Shown: positions 7,707 to 17,672 of the stretch, piece after piece
Layout: every line of letters begins with the position of its first letter
Position numbering within the stretch: position 1 is the stretch's first letter
Source of the DNA: Erwinia sp. S63
GTDB lineage: Bacteria; Pseudomonadota; Gammaproteobacteria; Enterobacterales; Enterobacteriaceae
Length of the DNA: 64,000 nt
Assembly (NCBI RefSeq): GCF_016625195.1
Contig: NZ_JACVUP010000013.1
Coordinates: 62,001-126,000, forward strand
Reading direction: 5' to 3'
Position numbers and translations under genes: made by a program
Notes under the pieces: generated by a model
Database searches by the model: none
What the model was told of the DNA's origin: nothing
The model's input: the letters and a program-made list of their open reading frames with translations, nothing else

Positions 7707-9008
7707 TTAACTCCGTGCAGGAGCGGGTTGCGCTACGCCAGATTCCCCCAGCTCCGATACCGGCTGGTTTTTCAGCACGGTCCAGATCACACAGGCACCG
7801 AGCAGGTCAAACACCGCCAGCGCGGCAAACAGCGGGCTAAAGCCTAACGTATCAGCCAATGCACCCACTACCAGCGCAAACATGGTGCTGGCGGTCCACG
7901 CGGCCATGCCGGTCAGGCCATTCGCCGTAGCCACTTCATTACGGCCAAACACATCAGAAGAGAGGGTAATCAGCGCGCCAGACAGCGCCTGATGGGCAAA
8001 GCCACCCACACACAGCAAACCAATCGCTACGTAAGGACTGGTGAACAAACCAATAGTGCCCGGTGCAATCATCAGCACCGCGCCCATGGTCACCACCAGT
8101 TTGCGCGACACAATCAGATTCACGCCAAACCAGCGCTGGAACAGCGGCGGTAAATAGCCCCCGACGATGCAGCCGAGATCGGCAAACAGCATCGGCATCC
8201 AGGCGAACATGGCGATCTCTTTCAGGTTGAAACCGTAAACCTTAAACATAAACAGCGGGATCCACGCGTTAAAGGTGCCCCAGGCCGGTTCCGCGAGGAA
8301 ACGTGGCAGAGCGATGCCCCAGAACTGGCGGTTACGCAGGATCTGGCGGGCTGACATTTTGCTGTTATTGCCGGTCTGATGCTGAACTTCCTGACCGGAA
8401 ATAATGTAGTGGCGCTCTTCATCGCTGAGTTTGGTTTGCTGTTTGGGATGTTTATAAAACACTAACCAGCACAGCGCCCAGGCCATGCTCAGCACGCCAG
8501 TGATGATGAAGGCCAGCTGCCAGCTGTGCGCCAGGATTGCCCACACCACCAGCGGCGGTGCCAGCATGGCACCAATCGATGAACCGACGTTGAAATAACC
8601 GACCGCCACGGAGCGCTCTTTGGCCGGGAACCACTCGCTGCTGGCTTTCAAACCGGCCGGGATCATCGCCGCTTCGGCCGCGCCCACCGCGCCACGTGCC
8701 AGCGCAAAACCGCCCCAGCTGCCTGCCATCGCGGTGGCAGCACAGAAGATCGCCCAGAGGATGGCAAACACCGCGTAGCCAATTTTGGTGCCCAGCAAAT
8801 CCAGCACATAGCCTGCCACGGGTTGCATCAGGGTGTAACACGCCGAATAGGCGGCAACGATATAGGAATATTGTTGTGTGGTAATGCCCAGCTGGGTTTC
8901 CAGCGTCGGTGCGGCAACTGCGATGGTATTACGCGTCAGGTAACCGAGTATGGTGCCCAGCGTCACCAGCCCAATCATGTACCAGCGTAGCCCTTTGATC
9001 TTACGCAT
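7707..9008 (-). CDS. exuT: hexuronate transporter ExuT (MFS)
   Basis: Major-facilitator proton symporter for galacturonate and glucuronate (anion:cation symporter subfamily). The 433-residue protein has about 12 membrane helices and the family blocks ARGAVGAAEAAMIPAGLKAS and ALPRFLAEPAWGTFNAW. It follows E. coli ExuT along its length by recall. The start at 9008 (MRKIKG) is chosen from E. coli and from GAGG six bases upstream; an adjacent ATG at 9011 and one at 9044 are less likely. It is transcribed away from uxaCBA, sharing a regulatory region with CRP- and ExuR-like sites. Confidence 0.95.
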   Translation of the reverse strand: MRKIKGLRWYMIGLVTLGTILGYLTRNTIAVAAPTLETQLGITTQQYSYIVAAYSACYTLMQPVAGYVLDLLGTKIGYAVFAILWAIFCAATAMAGSWGGFALARGAVGAAEAAMIPAGLKASSEWFPAKERSVAVGYFNVGSSIGAMLAPPLVVWAILAHSWQLAFIITGVLSMAWALCWLVFYKHPKQQTKLSDEERHYIISGQEVQHQTGNNSKMSARQILRNRQFWGIALPRFLAEPAWGTFNAWIPLFMFKVYGFNLKEIAMFAWMPMLFADLGCIVGGYLPPLFQRWFGVNLIVSRKLVVTMGAVLMIAPGTIGLFTSPYVAIGLLCVGGFAHQALSGALITLSSDVFGRNEVATANGLTGMAAWTASTMFALVVGALADTLGFSPLFAALAVFDLLGACVIWTVLKNQPVSELGESGVAQPAPARS

Positions 9009-9154
9009 CATTAACCTCTTCCAGTCTGTCGTAACACTTGCCATTAAAGGTAGGGAGTACTTGTGTACTCCCGCTGGCGGCGATGACGAATCAGACCTGC
9101 CGCCTTGTTGTTATGAGATGTGCCATGAGGTTCGGCATCAACGAGGCGAGAGAT

Positions 9155-9174
9155 TAACTTGTTATACAACTTTA
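9155..9174. promoter_or_regulatory. probable ExuR operator, exuT side
   Basis: TAACTTGTTATACAACTTTA is a near-palindrome (AACTTGT-TATAC-AACTT) of the ExuR/UxuR type, about 150 bp upstream of exuT and 220 bp upstream of uxaC. Confidence 0.65.
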
Positions 9175-9300
9175 AAAGTTGAATGCCATCACAAAAACCC
9201 TGCATGCACTGTGTGATCCGCTAAACAGGCGTTATAACAGCCAGTTAGTGCAATATGGCTGACCGTTTTGTCCATATGCCCACAGGGAAACTGTCATTAT

Positions 9301-9316
9301 TGTGAGATGTATCGCA
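9301..9316. promoter_or_regulatory. CRP-like site in the exuT-uxaC regulatory region
   Basis: TGTGA-GATGTA-TCGCA matches the TGTGA-N6-TCACA CRP consensus in 9 of 10 core bases. It lies 20 bp before the uxaC-proximal ExuR-like operator. Catabolite control of hexuronate genes is established in E. coli. Confidence 0.6.
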
Positions 9317-9335
9317 AACAATTTTGCCGATCGCT

Positions 9336-9355
9336 AAAATTGGTATGATAACTTT
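9336..9355. promoter_or_regulatory. probable ExuR operator, uxaC side
   Basis: AAAATTGGTATGATAACTTT contains the TTGGTAT half of the ExuR/UxuR operator and lies about 41 bp upstream of the uxaC start, where bound repressor would block transcription. Confidence 0.65.
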
Positions 9356-9395
9356 GAGTCAGAAGCCAATTGGCCCCAAACATGAGGAAGCAGGT

Positions 9396-10811
9396 ATGTC
9401 GCGTTTTATGAGTGAGGATTTTCTACTCGATAGCGAGTTCGCCCGTCGTCTGTACCATGACTACGCCAAAGACCAGCCGATTTTCGACTATCACTGCCAT
9501 TTACCGCCGCAGCAGATTGCCGAAAATTACCGCTTCACCAATCTCTATGACATCTGGCTGAAAGGCGATCACTACAAATGGCGCGCAATGCGTGCCAACG
9601 GCGTGCCCGAAGCGCTGTGCACCGGTGACGCCAGCGATCGCGATAAATTCAACGCCTGGGCGCGCACCGTGCCGCACACCATCGGCAATCCGCTGTATCA
9701 CTGGACGCACCTTGAGCTGCGCCGCCCGTTTGGCATTACCGATGTATTGCTGAATGAGCAGAGCGCGGACCGCATCTGGCAGCAGTGCAACGATCTGCTG
9801 GCGCAGGATGCCTTTAGCGCACGCGGCATCATGCAGCAGATGAAGGTGAAAATGGTCGGCACCACTGATGATCCGCTCGACGATCTGCAGCATCATCGCA
9901 CGCTGGCGGACGATGCCAGCTTCAGCGTTAAAGTGCTGCCAAGCTGGCGCCCGGATAAAGCCTTCAACATTGAGCTGGATACCTTCCTGCCGTGGATTCA
10001 GCGCCTTGAACAGGTCGCCGATGTCAGCGTGCAACGCTTTGATGATCTGCGCCGCGCCCTGAGTCTACGTCTCGATCACTTTGCCGCCCACGGCTGCAAG
10101 ATCTCCGACCATGCGCTGGATGTGGTGCTGTTTGCCGAGGCCGATGAGAGCACGCTGGATGGCATTCTGGCGCGCCGCCTGCAAGGTGCCGCGCCGAAGC
10201 AAGAAGAGGTCGCACAGTTTAAAACGGCGGTGCTGGTGTGGTTGGGCAGCGAATATGCACGTCGCGGCTGGGCGCAGCAGTATCACATTGGTGCGCTGCG
10301 TAACGCCAACCGTCGTCAGTTCGATATCCTCGGCCCGGATGTGGGCTTTGACTCCATCAATGACGCGCCGATGGCGATTCCTTTGGGTCGTTTGCTGGAT
10401 GCGCAGAACCGTAAAAGCGCACTGCCGAAAACCATTCTTTACTGCGTTAATCCACGCGATAACGAAGTGCTGGCGACCATGGCGGGCAACTTCCAGGGCG
10501 AAGGTGAGCCCGGCAAGATGCAGTTTGGTTCCGCATGGTGGTTTAACGATCAGCTTGATGGCATGCATCGTCAGATGACGCAGCTGGCGCAAATCGGCCT
10601 GTTGAGTCGCTTCGTCGGTATGCTCACCGACAGCCGCAGTTTCCTCTCCTACACCCGCCACGAATACTTCCGTCGCCTGCTGTGCCAGATGATCGGCAAT
10701 TGGGTTGAGCGCGGGGAAGCGCCAGCCGACGAAGCGCTGTTGGGGCAGATGGTGCAAAACATCTGCTTTAACAATGCGCGCGATTACTTCGGTATTGAGT
10801 TGGGAGCCTGA
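9396..10811 (+). CDS. uxaC: glucuronate isomerase UxaC
   Basis: First enzyme of the Ashwell pathway: isomerises D-glucuronate to D-fructuronate and D-galacturonate to D-tagaturonate in the cytoplasm. The 471-residue protein belongs to the amidohydrolase-related uronate isomerase family; the metal-binding [18 protein letters not shown] block is near residues 31-48. The start at 9396 (MSRFMSEDF) matches the family N-terminus and follows GAGGAAG; an upstream in-frame ATG at 9324 would add 24 unrelated residues. The stop codon overlaps the first ATG of uxaB by one base. Confidence 0.96.
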   Translation: MSRFMSEDFLLDSEFARRLYHDYAKDQPIFDYHCHLPPQQIAENYRFTNLYDIWLKGDHYKWRAMRANGVPEALCTGDASDRDKFNAWARTVPHTIGNPLYHWTHLELRRPFGITDVLLNEQSADRIWQQCNDLLAQDAFSARGIMQQMKVKMVGTTDDPLDDLQHHRTLADDASFSVKVLPSWRPDKAFNIELDTFLPWIQRLEQVADVSVQRFDDLRRALSLRLDHFAAHGCKISDHALDVVLFAEADESTLDGILARRLQGAAPKQEEVAQFKTAVLVWLGSEYARRGWAQQYHIGALRNANRRQFDILGPDVGFDSINDAPMAIPLGRLLDAQNRKSALPKTILYCVNPRDNEVLATMAGNFQGEGEPGKMQFGSAWWFNDQLDGMHRQMTQLAQIGLLSRFVGMLTDSRSFLSYTRHEYFRRLLCQMIGNWVERGEAPADEALLGQMVQNICFNNARDYFGIELGA

Positions 10812-12262
10812 TGATGCAGCGGCTAAACCGTCACGATTTCCCCGGCGCAAGCTATAGCGAGCGCGTGATCCAGTTTGGGGAAGGCAACTTCCTGCGGGCA
10901 TTTATTGACTGGCAGCTCGACTGGCTCAATGAGCATCAGGGCACCGATGCGGGCGTGGTGGTGGTGCGGCCGCGCAATCGCGTGGTGGAAGACTCACTGA
11001 ATCAGCAGGATGGTTTGTACACCACGCTGATCCGTGGATTGAACACGCAGGGCGAGCAGGTAAGTGAAACCCGCCTGATCCGCAGCCTCAATCGCGAGAT
11101 ACAGCCCTATCAGCAGTTTGAGGATTTCCTCGCACTGGCCCGTGCGCCGCAGATGCGCTTTGTGTTCTCCAATACCACCGAAGCAGGCATTGCCTTTGTT
11201 GAGCAGGATCGGCTGGAGGATGCGCCAGCTTCCTCCTTCCCAGGCAAGTTGACACAACTGCTGTGGACGCGCTTTCGCCACTTTGCCGGTGTGGCAGAGA
11301 AAGGCTGGTTGATCGTGCCGTGCGAGTTAATCGATCACAACGGCGATGCACTGCGTGATCTGGTGCTGCGCTATATCAAGCACTGGCAGCTGCCGCCGGA
11401 ATTTGCCCGCTGGGTGCTGGACCACTGTGCGTTCTATAACACGCTGGTGGATCGCATTGTCACCGGTTATCCCGCCGATGGTACCGACATCGCTGCACAG
11501 TTGGGTTACGAAGATCGCTATCTGGTGGCGGGCGAAGTCTATTACCAGTTTGTGATTCAGGGGCCGGATGCGCTGGCGCAGGAACTGAAACTCGCCGCGC
11601 TGGCGCCGGAAGTGAAGTTCGTCGATGACATCACGCCCTATAAAGCCCAGAAGGTGGCGATCCTCAACGGTGCGCACACTGCGATGGTGCCGGTGGCGTT
11701 TCAGGCTGGACTGGAGAGCGTCGGCGAGGCGATGGATGACGCCGCCATTGCGAACTATGTTGATGCGCTGCTGCGTGAAGAAGTGATCCCGACGCTGGAT
11801 CTGCCGCGCGATGAACTGCACGCCTTTGCCGATGCGGTACAGCGTCGCTTCCGCAATCCGTTTATCCGCCATGCGCTGCTCTCAATTGCGCTAAACGGCA
11901 TGACCAAATTCCGTACCCGTTTGCTGCCGCAGCTGTTGCTGTCTCAGCAGCAAACCGGCCAATGGCCACCACGACTGACCTTCGCCTTTGCCGCGCTGCT
12001 GGCGTTTTATCGCGGCGAGCAGGGCGACCAGCAGTGGCCTTTACAAGACGACGACCACTGGTTGCAGCAGTTCGCGGAGCTGTGGCCAGCGGTAAACCAG
12101 GACACATTGACCCCAGAACAGTTGGTGCAGGCGGTACTCAGCAACAGCTCACACTGGGGCGAAGATCTCACTCAGCGGCCCGGATTAGTGGCCGCAGTAA
12201 GCCAACACCTGCAAAACATCGTTGTCCACGGGATGCGGACGGCGCTGGTACAACTGAGATAA
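10811..12262 (+). CDS. uxaB: tagaturonate reductase UxaB
   Basis: NADH-dependent altronate oxidoreductase that reduces D-tagaturonate to D-altronate, the second step of galacturonate breakdown. The protein has 483 residues and the mannitol-dehydrogenase fold. Visible are the N-terminal nucleotide-binding block [11 protein letters not shown] and the catalytic region [20 protein letters not shown]. The first of two adjacent ATG codons overlaps the uxaC stop (TGATG); the second, at 10814, is equally possible. In E. coli uxaB is a separate locus; here it is the middle gene of a uxaCBA operon. Confidence 0.95.
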   Translation: MMQRLNRHDFPGASYSERVIQFGEGNFLRAFIDWQLDWLNEHQGTDAGVVVVRPRNRVVEDSLNQQDGLYTTLIRGLNTQGEQVSETRLIRSLNREIQPYQQFEDFLALARAPQMRFVFSNTTEAGIAFVEQDRLEDAPASSFPGKLTQLLWTRFRHFAGVAEKGWLIVPCELIDHNGDALRDLVLRYIKHWQLPPEFARWVLDHCAFYNTLVDRIVTGYPADGTDIAAQLGYEDRYLVAGEVYYQFVIQGPDALAQELKLAALAPEVKFVDDITPYKAQKVAILNGAHTAMVPVAFQAGLESVGEAMDDAAIANYVDALLREEVIPTLDLPRDELHAFADAVQRRFRNPFIRHALLSIALNGMTKFRTRLLPQLLLSQQQTGQWPPRLTFAFAALLAFYRGEQGDQQWPLQDDDHWLQQFAELWPAVNQDTLTPEQLVQAVLSNSSHWGEDLTQRPGLVAAVSQHLQNIVVHGMRTALVQLR

Positions 12263-12266
12263 CGCT

Positions 12267-13757
12267 ATGCAAGATGCGATAAGAATCCATTCGCGCGACA
12301 ACGTGGCGGTAGCGCTGCGCGATTTACCTGCCGATACCAAAGTCGAGATTGATCGCCAGTTCATTACCTTGCAGCAAGAGGTTGGGCGCGGTCACAAGTT
12401 CGCGCTGACGCCGCTGGCAACGGATGCGCTGGTGATCAAATACGGCTTGCCGATTGCCCATGCCACGCGCCCGATCGCCATTGGCGAAATCATTCACTCC
12501 AGCAACGCGCGCACCAATCTGAGCGATGTGGACAAGTACGACTATCAGCCTGAATTTCTCGATATTCCGCCGCAGGCCGCTGACCGCGAGGTGCAGATTT
12601 ATCGCCGTGCCAGCGGTGAAGTTGGTATCCGCAATGAGCTGTGGATTCTGCCAACAGTGGGCTGTGTGAACGGCATCGCCCGGCAGATTCTGTCGCGCTT
12701 CCTGAAAGAGACCAACGAGGCAGAAGGGATCGATGGGGTGCACCTGTTCAGCCATCCGTTTGGTTGTTCTCAGCTCGGTCAGGACCATGAAAACACCCGC
12801 ACCATGCTGCAAAACATGGTACGCCATCCCAATGCTGGTGCGGTGCTGGTGATTGGTCTGGGCTGTGAGAACAATCAGGTCGATGTGTTCCGCGAAACGT
12901 TGGGCGGCTTCGACAGTGACCGCGTGCACTTTATGGAGTGTCAGAAGCAGGACGACGAAGTCGAAGCCGGCCTTGAACGGCTGCATGCGCTATACAACGT
13001 GATGCGTGGCGATCAGCGTCAACCGGGCAAGCTCAGTGAACTGAAATTCGGACTGGAGTGCGGCGGATCTGACGGTTTCTCAGGTATTACGGCCAACCCG
13101 ATGCTGGGCTGCTTCTCCGATCAGATGATTGCCAACGGCGGCACTACAGTGCTGACCGAAGTGCCGGAAATGTTTGGTGCAGAGCGAATCTTAATGAGCC
13201 GCTGCCGTGATGAAGCCACCTTCGATAAAACCGTGGCGATGATCAACGACTTCAAGCGTTACTTTATCGACCATCAGCAGCCAATCTATGAGAACCCATC
13301 GCCGGGTAACAAGGCGGGCGGCATCACCACGCTGGAGGAAAAATCCCTCGGCTGCACGCAGAAAGCGGGGCAGAGCCAGGTGGTGGATGTGCTGAAATAT
13401 GGCGAACGACTGCATACGCCGGGGCTGAATCTGCTGAGTGCGCCGGGTAACGATGCGGTGGCTACCAGCGCGCTGGCGGGCGCAGGCTGCCATATGGTGC
13501 TGTTCACCACCGGGCGCGGCACGCCGTACGGCGGATTCGTTCCTACAGTGAAGATTGCCACTAACACGCAGCTGGCAGAGAAGAAGCCGCACTGGATCGA
13601 TTTTAATGCGGGTCGTTTGATTGATGGCATGAGCATGCCGGAGATGCTGGAGGATTTCGTCGATATGATTGTGGCGATTGCCAACGGTCAACCGGCGCGT
13701 AACGAAGCCAATGATTTCCGCGAGTTAGCGATATTTAAGAGCGGTGTCACGCTGTAA
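12267..13757 (+). CDS. uxaA: altronate dehydratase UxaA
   Basis: Iron-dependent dehydratase that converts D-altronate to 2-keto-3-deoxy-D-gluconate. The 496-residue protein has an N-terminal SAF-type domain (to about residue 95, ending in the GLPIAHATRPIAIGEIIHS block) and a large C-terminal UxaA catalytic domain with conserved cysteines (TVGCVNGIARQI, HPFGCSQLG, GLECGGSDGFSG). Length equals the E. coli enzyme within one residue. It starts four bases after the uxaB stop, so the three genes form one operon. A hairpin follows at 13811. Confidence 0.96.
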   Translation: MQDAIRIHSRDNVAVALRDLPADTKVEIDRQFITLQQEVGRGHKFALTPLATDALVIKYGLPIAHATRPIAIGEIIHSSNARTNLSDVDKYDYQPEFLDIPPQAADREVQIYRRASGEVGIRNELWILPTVGCVNGIARQILSRFLKETNEAEGIDGVHLFSHPFGCSQLGQDHENTRTMLQNMVRHPNAGAVLVIGLGCENNQVDVFRETLGGFDSDRVHFMECQKQDDEVEAGLERLHALYNVMRGDQRQPGKLSELKFGLECGGSDGFSGITANPMLGCFSDQMIANGGTTVLTEVPEMFGAERILMSRCRDEATFDKTVAMINDFKRYFIDHQQPIYENPSPGNKAGGITTLEEKSLGCTQKAGQSQVVDVLKYGERLHTPGLNLLSAPGNDAVATSALAGAGCHMVLFTTGRGTPYGGFVPTVKIATNTQLAEKKPHWIDFNAGRLIDGMSMPEMLEDFVDMIVAIANGQPARNEANDFRELAIFKSGVTL

Positions 13758-13810
13758 ACATCAGGTGCGATCGATGTGCATCTGACAACAATCACACCTG
13801 CTTAACTTAA

Positions 13811-13830
13811 GGGCGGCATCTGTGCCGCCC
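13811..13830. terminator. hairpin between uxaA and sstT
   Basis: GGGCGGC / GCCGCCC with a 6-nt loop, between convergent genes. No T run follows on either strand, so termination is plausible but not certain. Confidence 0.5.
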
Positions 13831-13844
13831 TGTGCGATGCCAAT

Positions 13845-15089
13845 TTATTCTGCTTCAGACACCGTACGCAGTTCGCGCTCGGCTTCTGCCTGGCACACCG
13901 CTGCCGTAAACAGAATATCGGTCGACGAATTCAACGCCGTCTCAGCGGAATCCTGCAATACGCTGATAATAAAGCCGATCGCCACCACCTGCATCGCCAG
14001 GTCGTTCGGAATCCCAAACATGTTACAGGCAACCGGAATCAACAGCAGCGAACCGCCTGCCACACCGGAAGCGCCACAGGCACAAATCGAGGCCACGAAA
14101 CTCAGCAGAATGGCCGTTGGCACATCCACAGAAATCCCCAGCGTATGCACCGCTGCCAGCGTCAGTATCGTGATGGTGGTAGACGCGCCCGCCATGCTAA
14201 TGGTCGCACCCAGTGGAATGGAGACGGAGTAAGTGTCTTCGTCAAGATTCAGGCGTTTGGCGATCGCCATGTTCACCGGAATATTTGCCGCAGAGCTGCG
14301 GGTAAAGAAGGCGGTCACGCCACTTTCCCGGATGCAGGTAAACACCAGCGGATAAGGGTTACGACGAATCTTTTGGAACACCAGAATCGGATTCACAATC
14401 AACGCCATGATGGCCATGCATCCCAGCAGCAGCGCCAGCAGGGTTGCGTACTCTTCCAGCGCGCCAAAACCGGTTGAGGCCAGAATCGAGGCCACCAGAC
14501 CAAAAATCCCCAGCGGCGCACAGCGAATCACGCAGCGCACCACCCATGTCGCCGCATGCGAAGCGTCGGTGAGAAACGCCTTGCTGCTCGGGCTGGCATG
14601 GCGGAAGGCCAGACCGAGGCCGATGGCCCACACCAGAATGCCGATATAGTTGGCGTTGAGTAACGCCTCAATCGGGTTAGCCACCATGCTCATCAACAAA
14701 CCATGCAGCACTTCGGTAATGCCAGACGGCGGTGAAATTTCGGTCGCGCCGACCTTCATCGACAGAGTTTGCGGGAAGATGTGGCTTAAGGTCACCGCGA
14801 CCACGGCCGCAAAGAAGGTGCTCAGCAGATAGAGCATGATGATGGGACGAATGTTGGTTTTCTGCCCCTGTTGATGATTGGCAATCGATGAGATCACCAA
14901 TACCAGCACCAGCAGTGGTGCTACCGCCTTCAGCGCGCGAACAAAGAGTTCACCCAGCAGGCCAACGGCGAGTGCCGCATCATGTGAGAACCACGCCAGC
15001 GCGACGCCGGCAATCAGGCCAATCATGATTTGTTTTACCAGGCTTCCTGCGAACAGCGCGCCCAGACGTCCAATAAAGTTATTTAGCAT
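13845..15089 (-). CDS. sstT: serine/threonine:Na+ symporter SstT
   Basis: Sodium-coupled serine and threonine importer of the dicarboxylate/amino acid:cation symporter family. The 414-residue protein has eight or more membrane segments, re-entrant serine-rich loops ([18 protein letters not shown]) and the family block [15 protein letters not shown]. It follows E. coli SstT by recall and keeps the same neighbourhood (uxaA on one side, alx on the other). It is convergent with uxaA. The ribosome binding site is weak. Confidence 0.95.
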   Translation of the reverse strand: MLNNFIGRLGALFAGSLVKQIMIGLIAGVALAWFSHDAALAVGLLGELFVRALKAVAPLLVLVLVISSIANHQQGQKTNIRPIIMLYLLSTFFAAVVAVTLSHIFPQTLSMKVGATEISPPSGITEVLHGLLMSMVANPIEALLNANYIGILVWAIGLGLAFRHASPSSKAFLTDASHAATWVVRCVIRCAPLGIFGLVASILASTGFGALEEYATLLALLLGCMAIMALIVNPILVFQKIRRNPYPLVFTCIRESGVTAFFTRSSAANIPVNMAIAKRLNLDEDTYSVSIPLGATISMAGASTTITILTLAAVHTLGISVDVPTAILLSFVASICACGASGVAGGSLLLIPVACNMFGIPNDLAMQVVAIGFIISVLQDSAETALNSSTDILFTAAVCQAEAERELRTVSEAE

Positions 15090-15288
15090 AGTTCGGTCTT
15101 TTTATAGCGGTATGAGTGTTGTGCGCGGTTGCTCCGCGCCAAACGGTTTGCCCGGCGGAGTATAAGGAAAAGTCCTGGTGAGGGAAGAGATAATTCTGGA
15201 CGTGCGGCGCAGATCGGTTTTTTGATCTGCTGACGATGTGAAATGTGACAGAGCTATGAAAGGTGAAATTTGCAGCTGGCGAAACAAA

Positions 15289-15311
15289 GCAGGGGCGATT
15301 ACCGCCCCTGC
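15289..15311 (-). terminator. terminator after alx
   Basis: GCAGGGGCG / CGCCCCTGC stem with a 5-nt loop; read on the minus strand it is followed by TTTGTTTC. It lies just after the alx stop codon. Confidence 0.75.
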
Positions 15312-15317
15312 AGAAGA

Positions 15318-16289
15318 TTATGATGAGATGCCTTTCTGGTCGTTTCTATGGTTAACCCAGGCGTTAATCAGCAGGGTACCGCCCAGAATCACGCCCACCA
15401 CCGACAGTGAGATGCCCACCGGGATATGGTAGAACTCGACGATCAGCATCTTGATACCGATAAACACCAGCACAATCGCCAGGCCATATTTCAGCATCGA
15501 GAAGCGTTCAGCCACGTTCGCCAACAGGAAGTACATGGCGCGCAGACCGAGAATCGCGAACAGGTTAGAGGTCAGGACGATAAAGGGATCGGTGGTTACC
15601 GCAAAAATAGCCGGAATACTGTCGACGGCGAAGATTACATCGCTCAACTCCACCATGATCAGCACCAGCAGTAGCGGAGTGGCAAACAACACGCCGTTTT
15701 TGCGGGTGAAGAACTTCTCGCCTTCCAGATTATCGGTCATGCGCAGATGCTTACGCAGCCAGCGCACCACCGGTTTGTCGCCGACCGCCGCGTCATCCCC
15801 CTCTTTGGCAAACGCCATTTTCAGACCAGTGAACAGCAGGAAAGCGCCGAACACGTAGAGGATCCAACTGAACTGGGTGACCAGATAGCTACCGGCGAAG
15901 ATCATGATGGTACGCAGCACGATCGCGCCCAGCACGCCATACACCAGCACGCGACGTTGCAGGTTTGCCGGAATGGCGAAGTAGCTGAATAGCATCAGCC
16001 AGACGAAGACGTTATCGACTGCCAGCGCTTTTTCCAGCACGTAGCCGGTAAGGAAGGCGAGAGTTTGTGCGGTCGCTACTTCGCGGCCTGCGGTGCCTTC
16101 GAGATACCACCAGAACGCGGCGCTGAACAGCAGGGAAACGGAGATCCACACCAGCGACCAAACGGCGGCCTGCTTAAATGACATGGTCTGCGCGCCGCGA
16201 CGTCCCTGTAAGAAGAGATCGATCGCCAGCATGATGAGCACAACAACAGCGAAGCTGCCCCAGAGTAACGGTGTGCCTACAGTGTGCAT
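15318..16289 (-). CDS. alx: TerC-family manganese exporter Alx
   Basis: A 323-residue integral membrane protein with about nine helices. In E. coli Alx is induced by alkaline pH and manganese and helps keep cytoplasmic Mn2+ low. Visible TerC-family features are the acidic membrane motifs [14 protein letters not shown] (near residue 90) and [20 protein letters not shown]. Expression is expected to be set by the upstream yybP-ykoY leader (16313-16495). AGGAA precedes the ATG. Confidence 0.93.
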   Translation of the reverse strand: MHTVGTPLLWGSFAVVVLIMLAIDLFLQGRRGAQTMSFKQAAVWSLVWISVSLLFSAAFWWYLEGTAGREVATAQTLAFLTGYVLEKALAVDNVFVWLMLFSYFAIPANLQRRVLVYGVLGAIVLRTIMIFAGSYLVTQFSWILYVFGAFLLFTGLKMAFAKEGDDAAVGDKPVVRWLRKHLRMTDNLEGEKFFTRKNGVLFATPLLLVLIMVELSDVIFAVDSIPAIFAVTTDPFIVLTSNLFAILGLRAMYFLLANVAERFSMLKYGLAIVLVFIGIKMLIVEFYHIPVGISLSVVGVILGGTLLINAWVNHRNDQKGISS

Positions 16290-16312
16290 AGTTGTATTCC
16301 TGTCCGGAAAAT

Positions 16313-16495
16313 AAAAAAACGGCTAAGTCAGAAGACGTTAGCCGCTTTGATTAAGCTGCAAGCAAACCTCGCCTTCCGGCAAGGTCTCACTTACAACTCA
16401 GAATAGATTCCGGGTTGCCTGACGACCGGATGCGTTTAGCATCGTAATGACGATCAATCAGCTTACAAGTTACTCCCCTTTGCAGCGGTCAAGAT
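16313..16495 (-). promoter_or_regulatory. yybP-ykoY Mn2+/pH-responsive riboswitch (PRE) of alx
   Basis: Leader RNA upstream of alx. Read on the minus strand it has the yybP-ykoY signature AAAGGGGAGTAAC, the TGAGACCTTGCC block and GGTTTGC, then ends in an intrinsic-terminator hairpin (CGGCTAA...TTAGCCG, 16320-16344) followed by seven T. The E. coli alx leader is a Mn2+-binding, pH-sensitive riboregulator. The boundaries are approximate. Confidence 0.85.
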
Positions 16496-16552
16496 ACGTC
16501 CAACGGCTGAGGTATTCAATGGGGAGTTTGAAATATTCTGCAATATTTACAC

Positions 16553-17533
16553 TTAAGCCTGGTCTGCCGGGAACACCACGCCAGTCTGGCGGCGGATTTC
16601 CGTCAGCAGTTTTGCTGTGATGCGCGAGGCTTCCAGTGCCGGATGCTCGACCTGGCGCTGCTCAACCAGTTGGGCAAAGGTCTCGGCTTCATACAGCATG
16701 GTGTTGATATGCTGCGGCTGCGTCAGATTCTGGCTCTCGCCACCGCGTGGGATAAAGCGCAACTGCTGACATTCCGAGATTTTCTCAATCACCAGTGAGC
16801 CGGCTTCGCCCTGAATTTCGCTCGGGATCAGTGAATCGCTCACCTTGGAGTGCAGCAGCGTGACATCAAAATCGCCGTAGCTCAGCACCACCACACCGTG
16901 CGCATCAACGCCACTCTCCAGCAGCGAAGCCTGCGCTTTCACCTGCTGCGGTTCGCCCCACAATGTGACGGCAGCAGCCAGGCAGTAAAAGCCAATGTCC
17001 ATAATCGAACCATTCGACCAGCGCGGATTAAAGGTATTGGGATTTTCGCCGTCGAGATAACGCTGATAGCGTGAGGAGTACTGGCAGTAGTTAATCAACG
17101 CTTTACGCAGCTTGCCAAGTTGCGGCAGGGTGTTCTGCAGTTGCAGGAAGGTCGGCAGGCTGGCAGTTTTAAACGCCTCGAACAGTACTACCTGATGCTG
17201 GCGCGCGCAGGCGATCATCGCCTCGGCCTCACGCAGATTCGATGCCATCGGCTTTTCACAAATCACATGTTTGCCGTGTGACATAAACAGCATCGCCTGC
17301 TCGGCATGCAGCGCATTCGGGCTGGCGATATACACCGCATCAATGTCCGGGCTGGCCGCTAAATCGTCGAGTGAAGTGAAGGTAAGTTTGCAGGGATAGT
17401 CAGCGATAAAGGCATCCGCCTGTGACTGCTGGCGCGAATAGACACCGCTTAACTTCATTTTGCCGGTCTCATGCGCGGCGTCGATAAACTGGCGGGTTAT
17501 CCAGTTGGTTCCCACAATGGCAAAACGAATCAC
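16553..17533 (-). CDS. ygjR: Gfo/Idh/MocA family oxidoreductase YgjR
   Basis: Predicted NAD(P)-dependent dehydrogenase; the substrate is unknown. The N-terminal Rossmann domain has IVGTNWITRQF, YIASPNALHAEQ and the family's catalytic ICEKPMASN motif near residue 90; the C-terminal domain carries YQRYLDGENPNTFNPRWSNGS. It follows E. coli YgjR closely. The GTG at 17533 (VIRFAIVG) is preferred as start because CAGGAG lies nine bases upstream and E. coli YgjR begins there; an ATG at 17551 would place that ribosome site inside the gene. Confidence 0.9.
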   Translation of the reverse strand: MIRFAIVGTNWITRQFIDAAHETGKMKLSGVYSRQQSQADAFIADYPCKLTFTSLDDLAASPDIDAVYIASPNALHAEQAMLFMSHGKHVICEKPMASNLREAEAMIACARQHQVVLFEAFKTASLPTFLQLQNTLPQLGKLRKALINYCQYSSRYQRYLDGENPNTFNPRWSNGSIMDIGFYCLAAAVTLWGEPQQVKAQASLLESGVDAHGVVVLSYGDFDVTLLHSKVSDSLIPSEIQGEAGSLVIEKISECQQLRFIPRGGESQNLTQPQHINTMLYEAETFAQLVEQRQVEHPALEASRITAKLLTEIRRQTGVVFPADQA

Positions 17534-17672
17534 GGCTTTGTTCTCCTGCAACAGTAAAGCGGCAGAGTAGCATGTTCAGCGGATCGTTCCTCAGACGAAA
17601 TTTGATCATGCGATCCGCATTCCAATATGATGATGCGGCACATATTTTTAACCAGCTAGCGGGGACGCGCGG

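Noticed and set aside
9212-9232. Second CRP site in the exuT-uxaC gap
   Set aside because: TGTGA is followed by a poor second half (AAACA), so it does not meet the consensus well enough.
10065-10901. 278-codon minus-strand frame across uxaC/uxaB
   Set aside because: It is an antisense shadow of two certain genes in GC-rich DNA.
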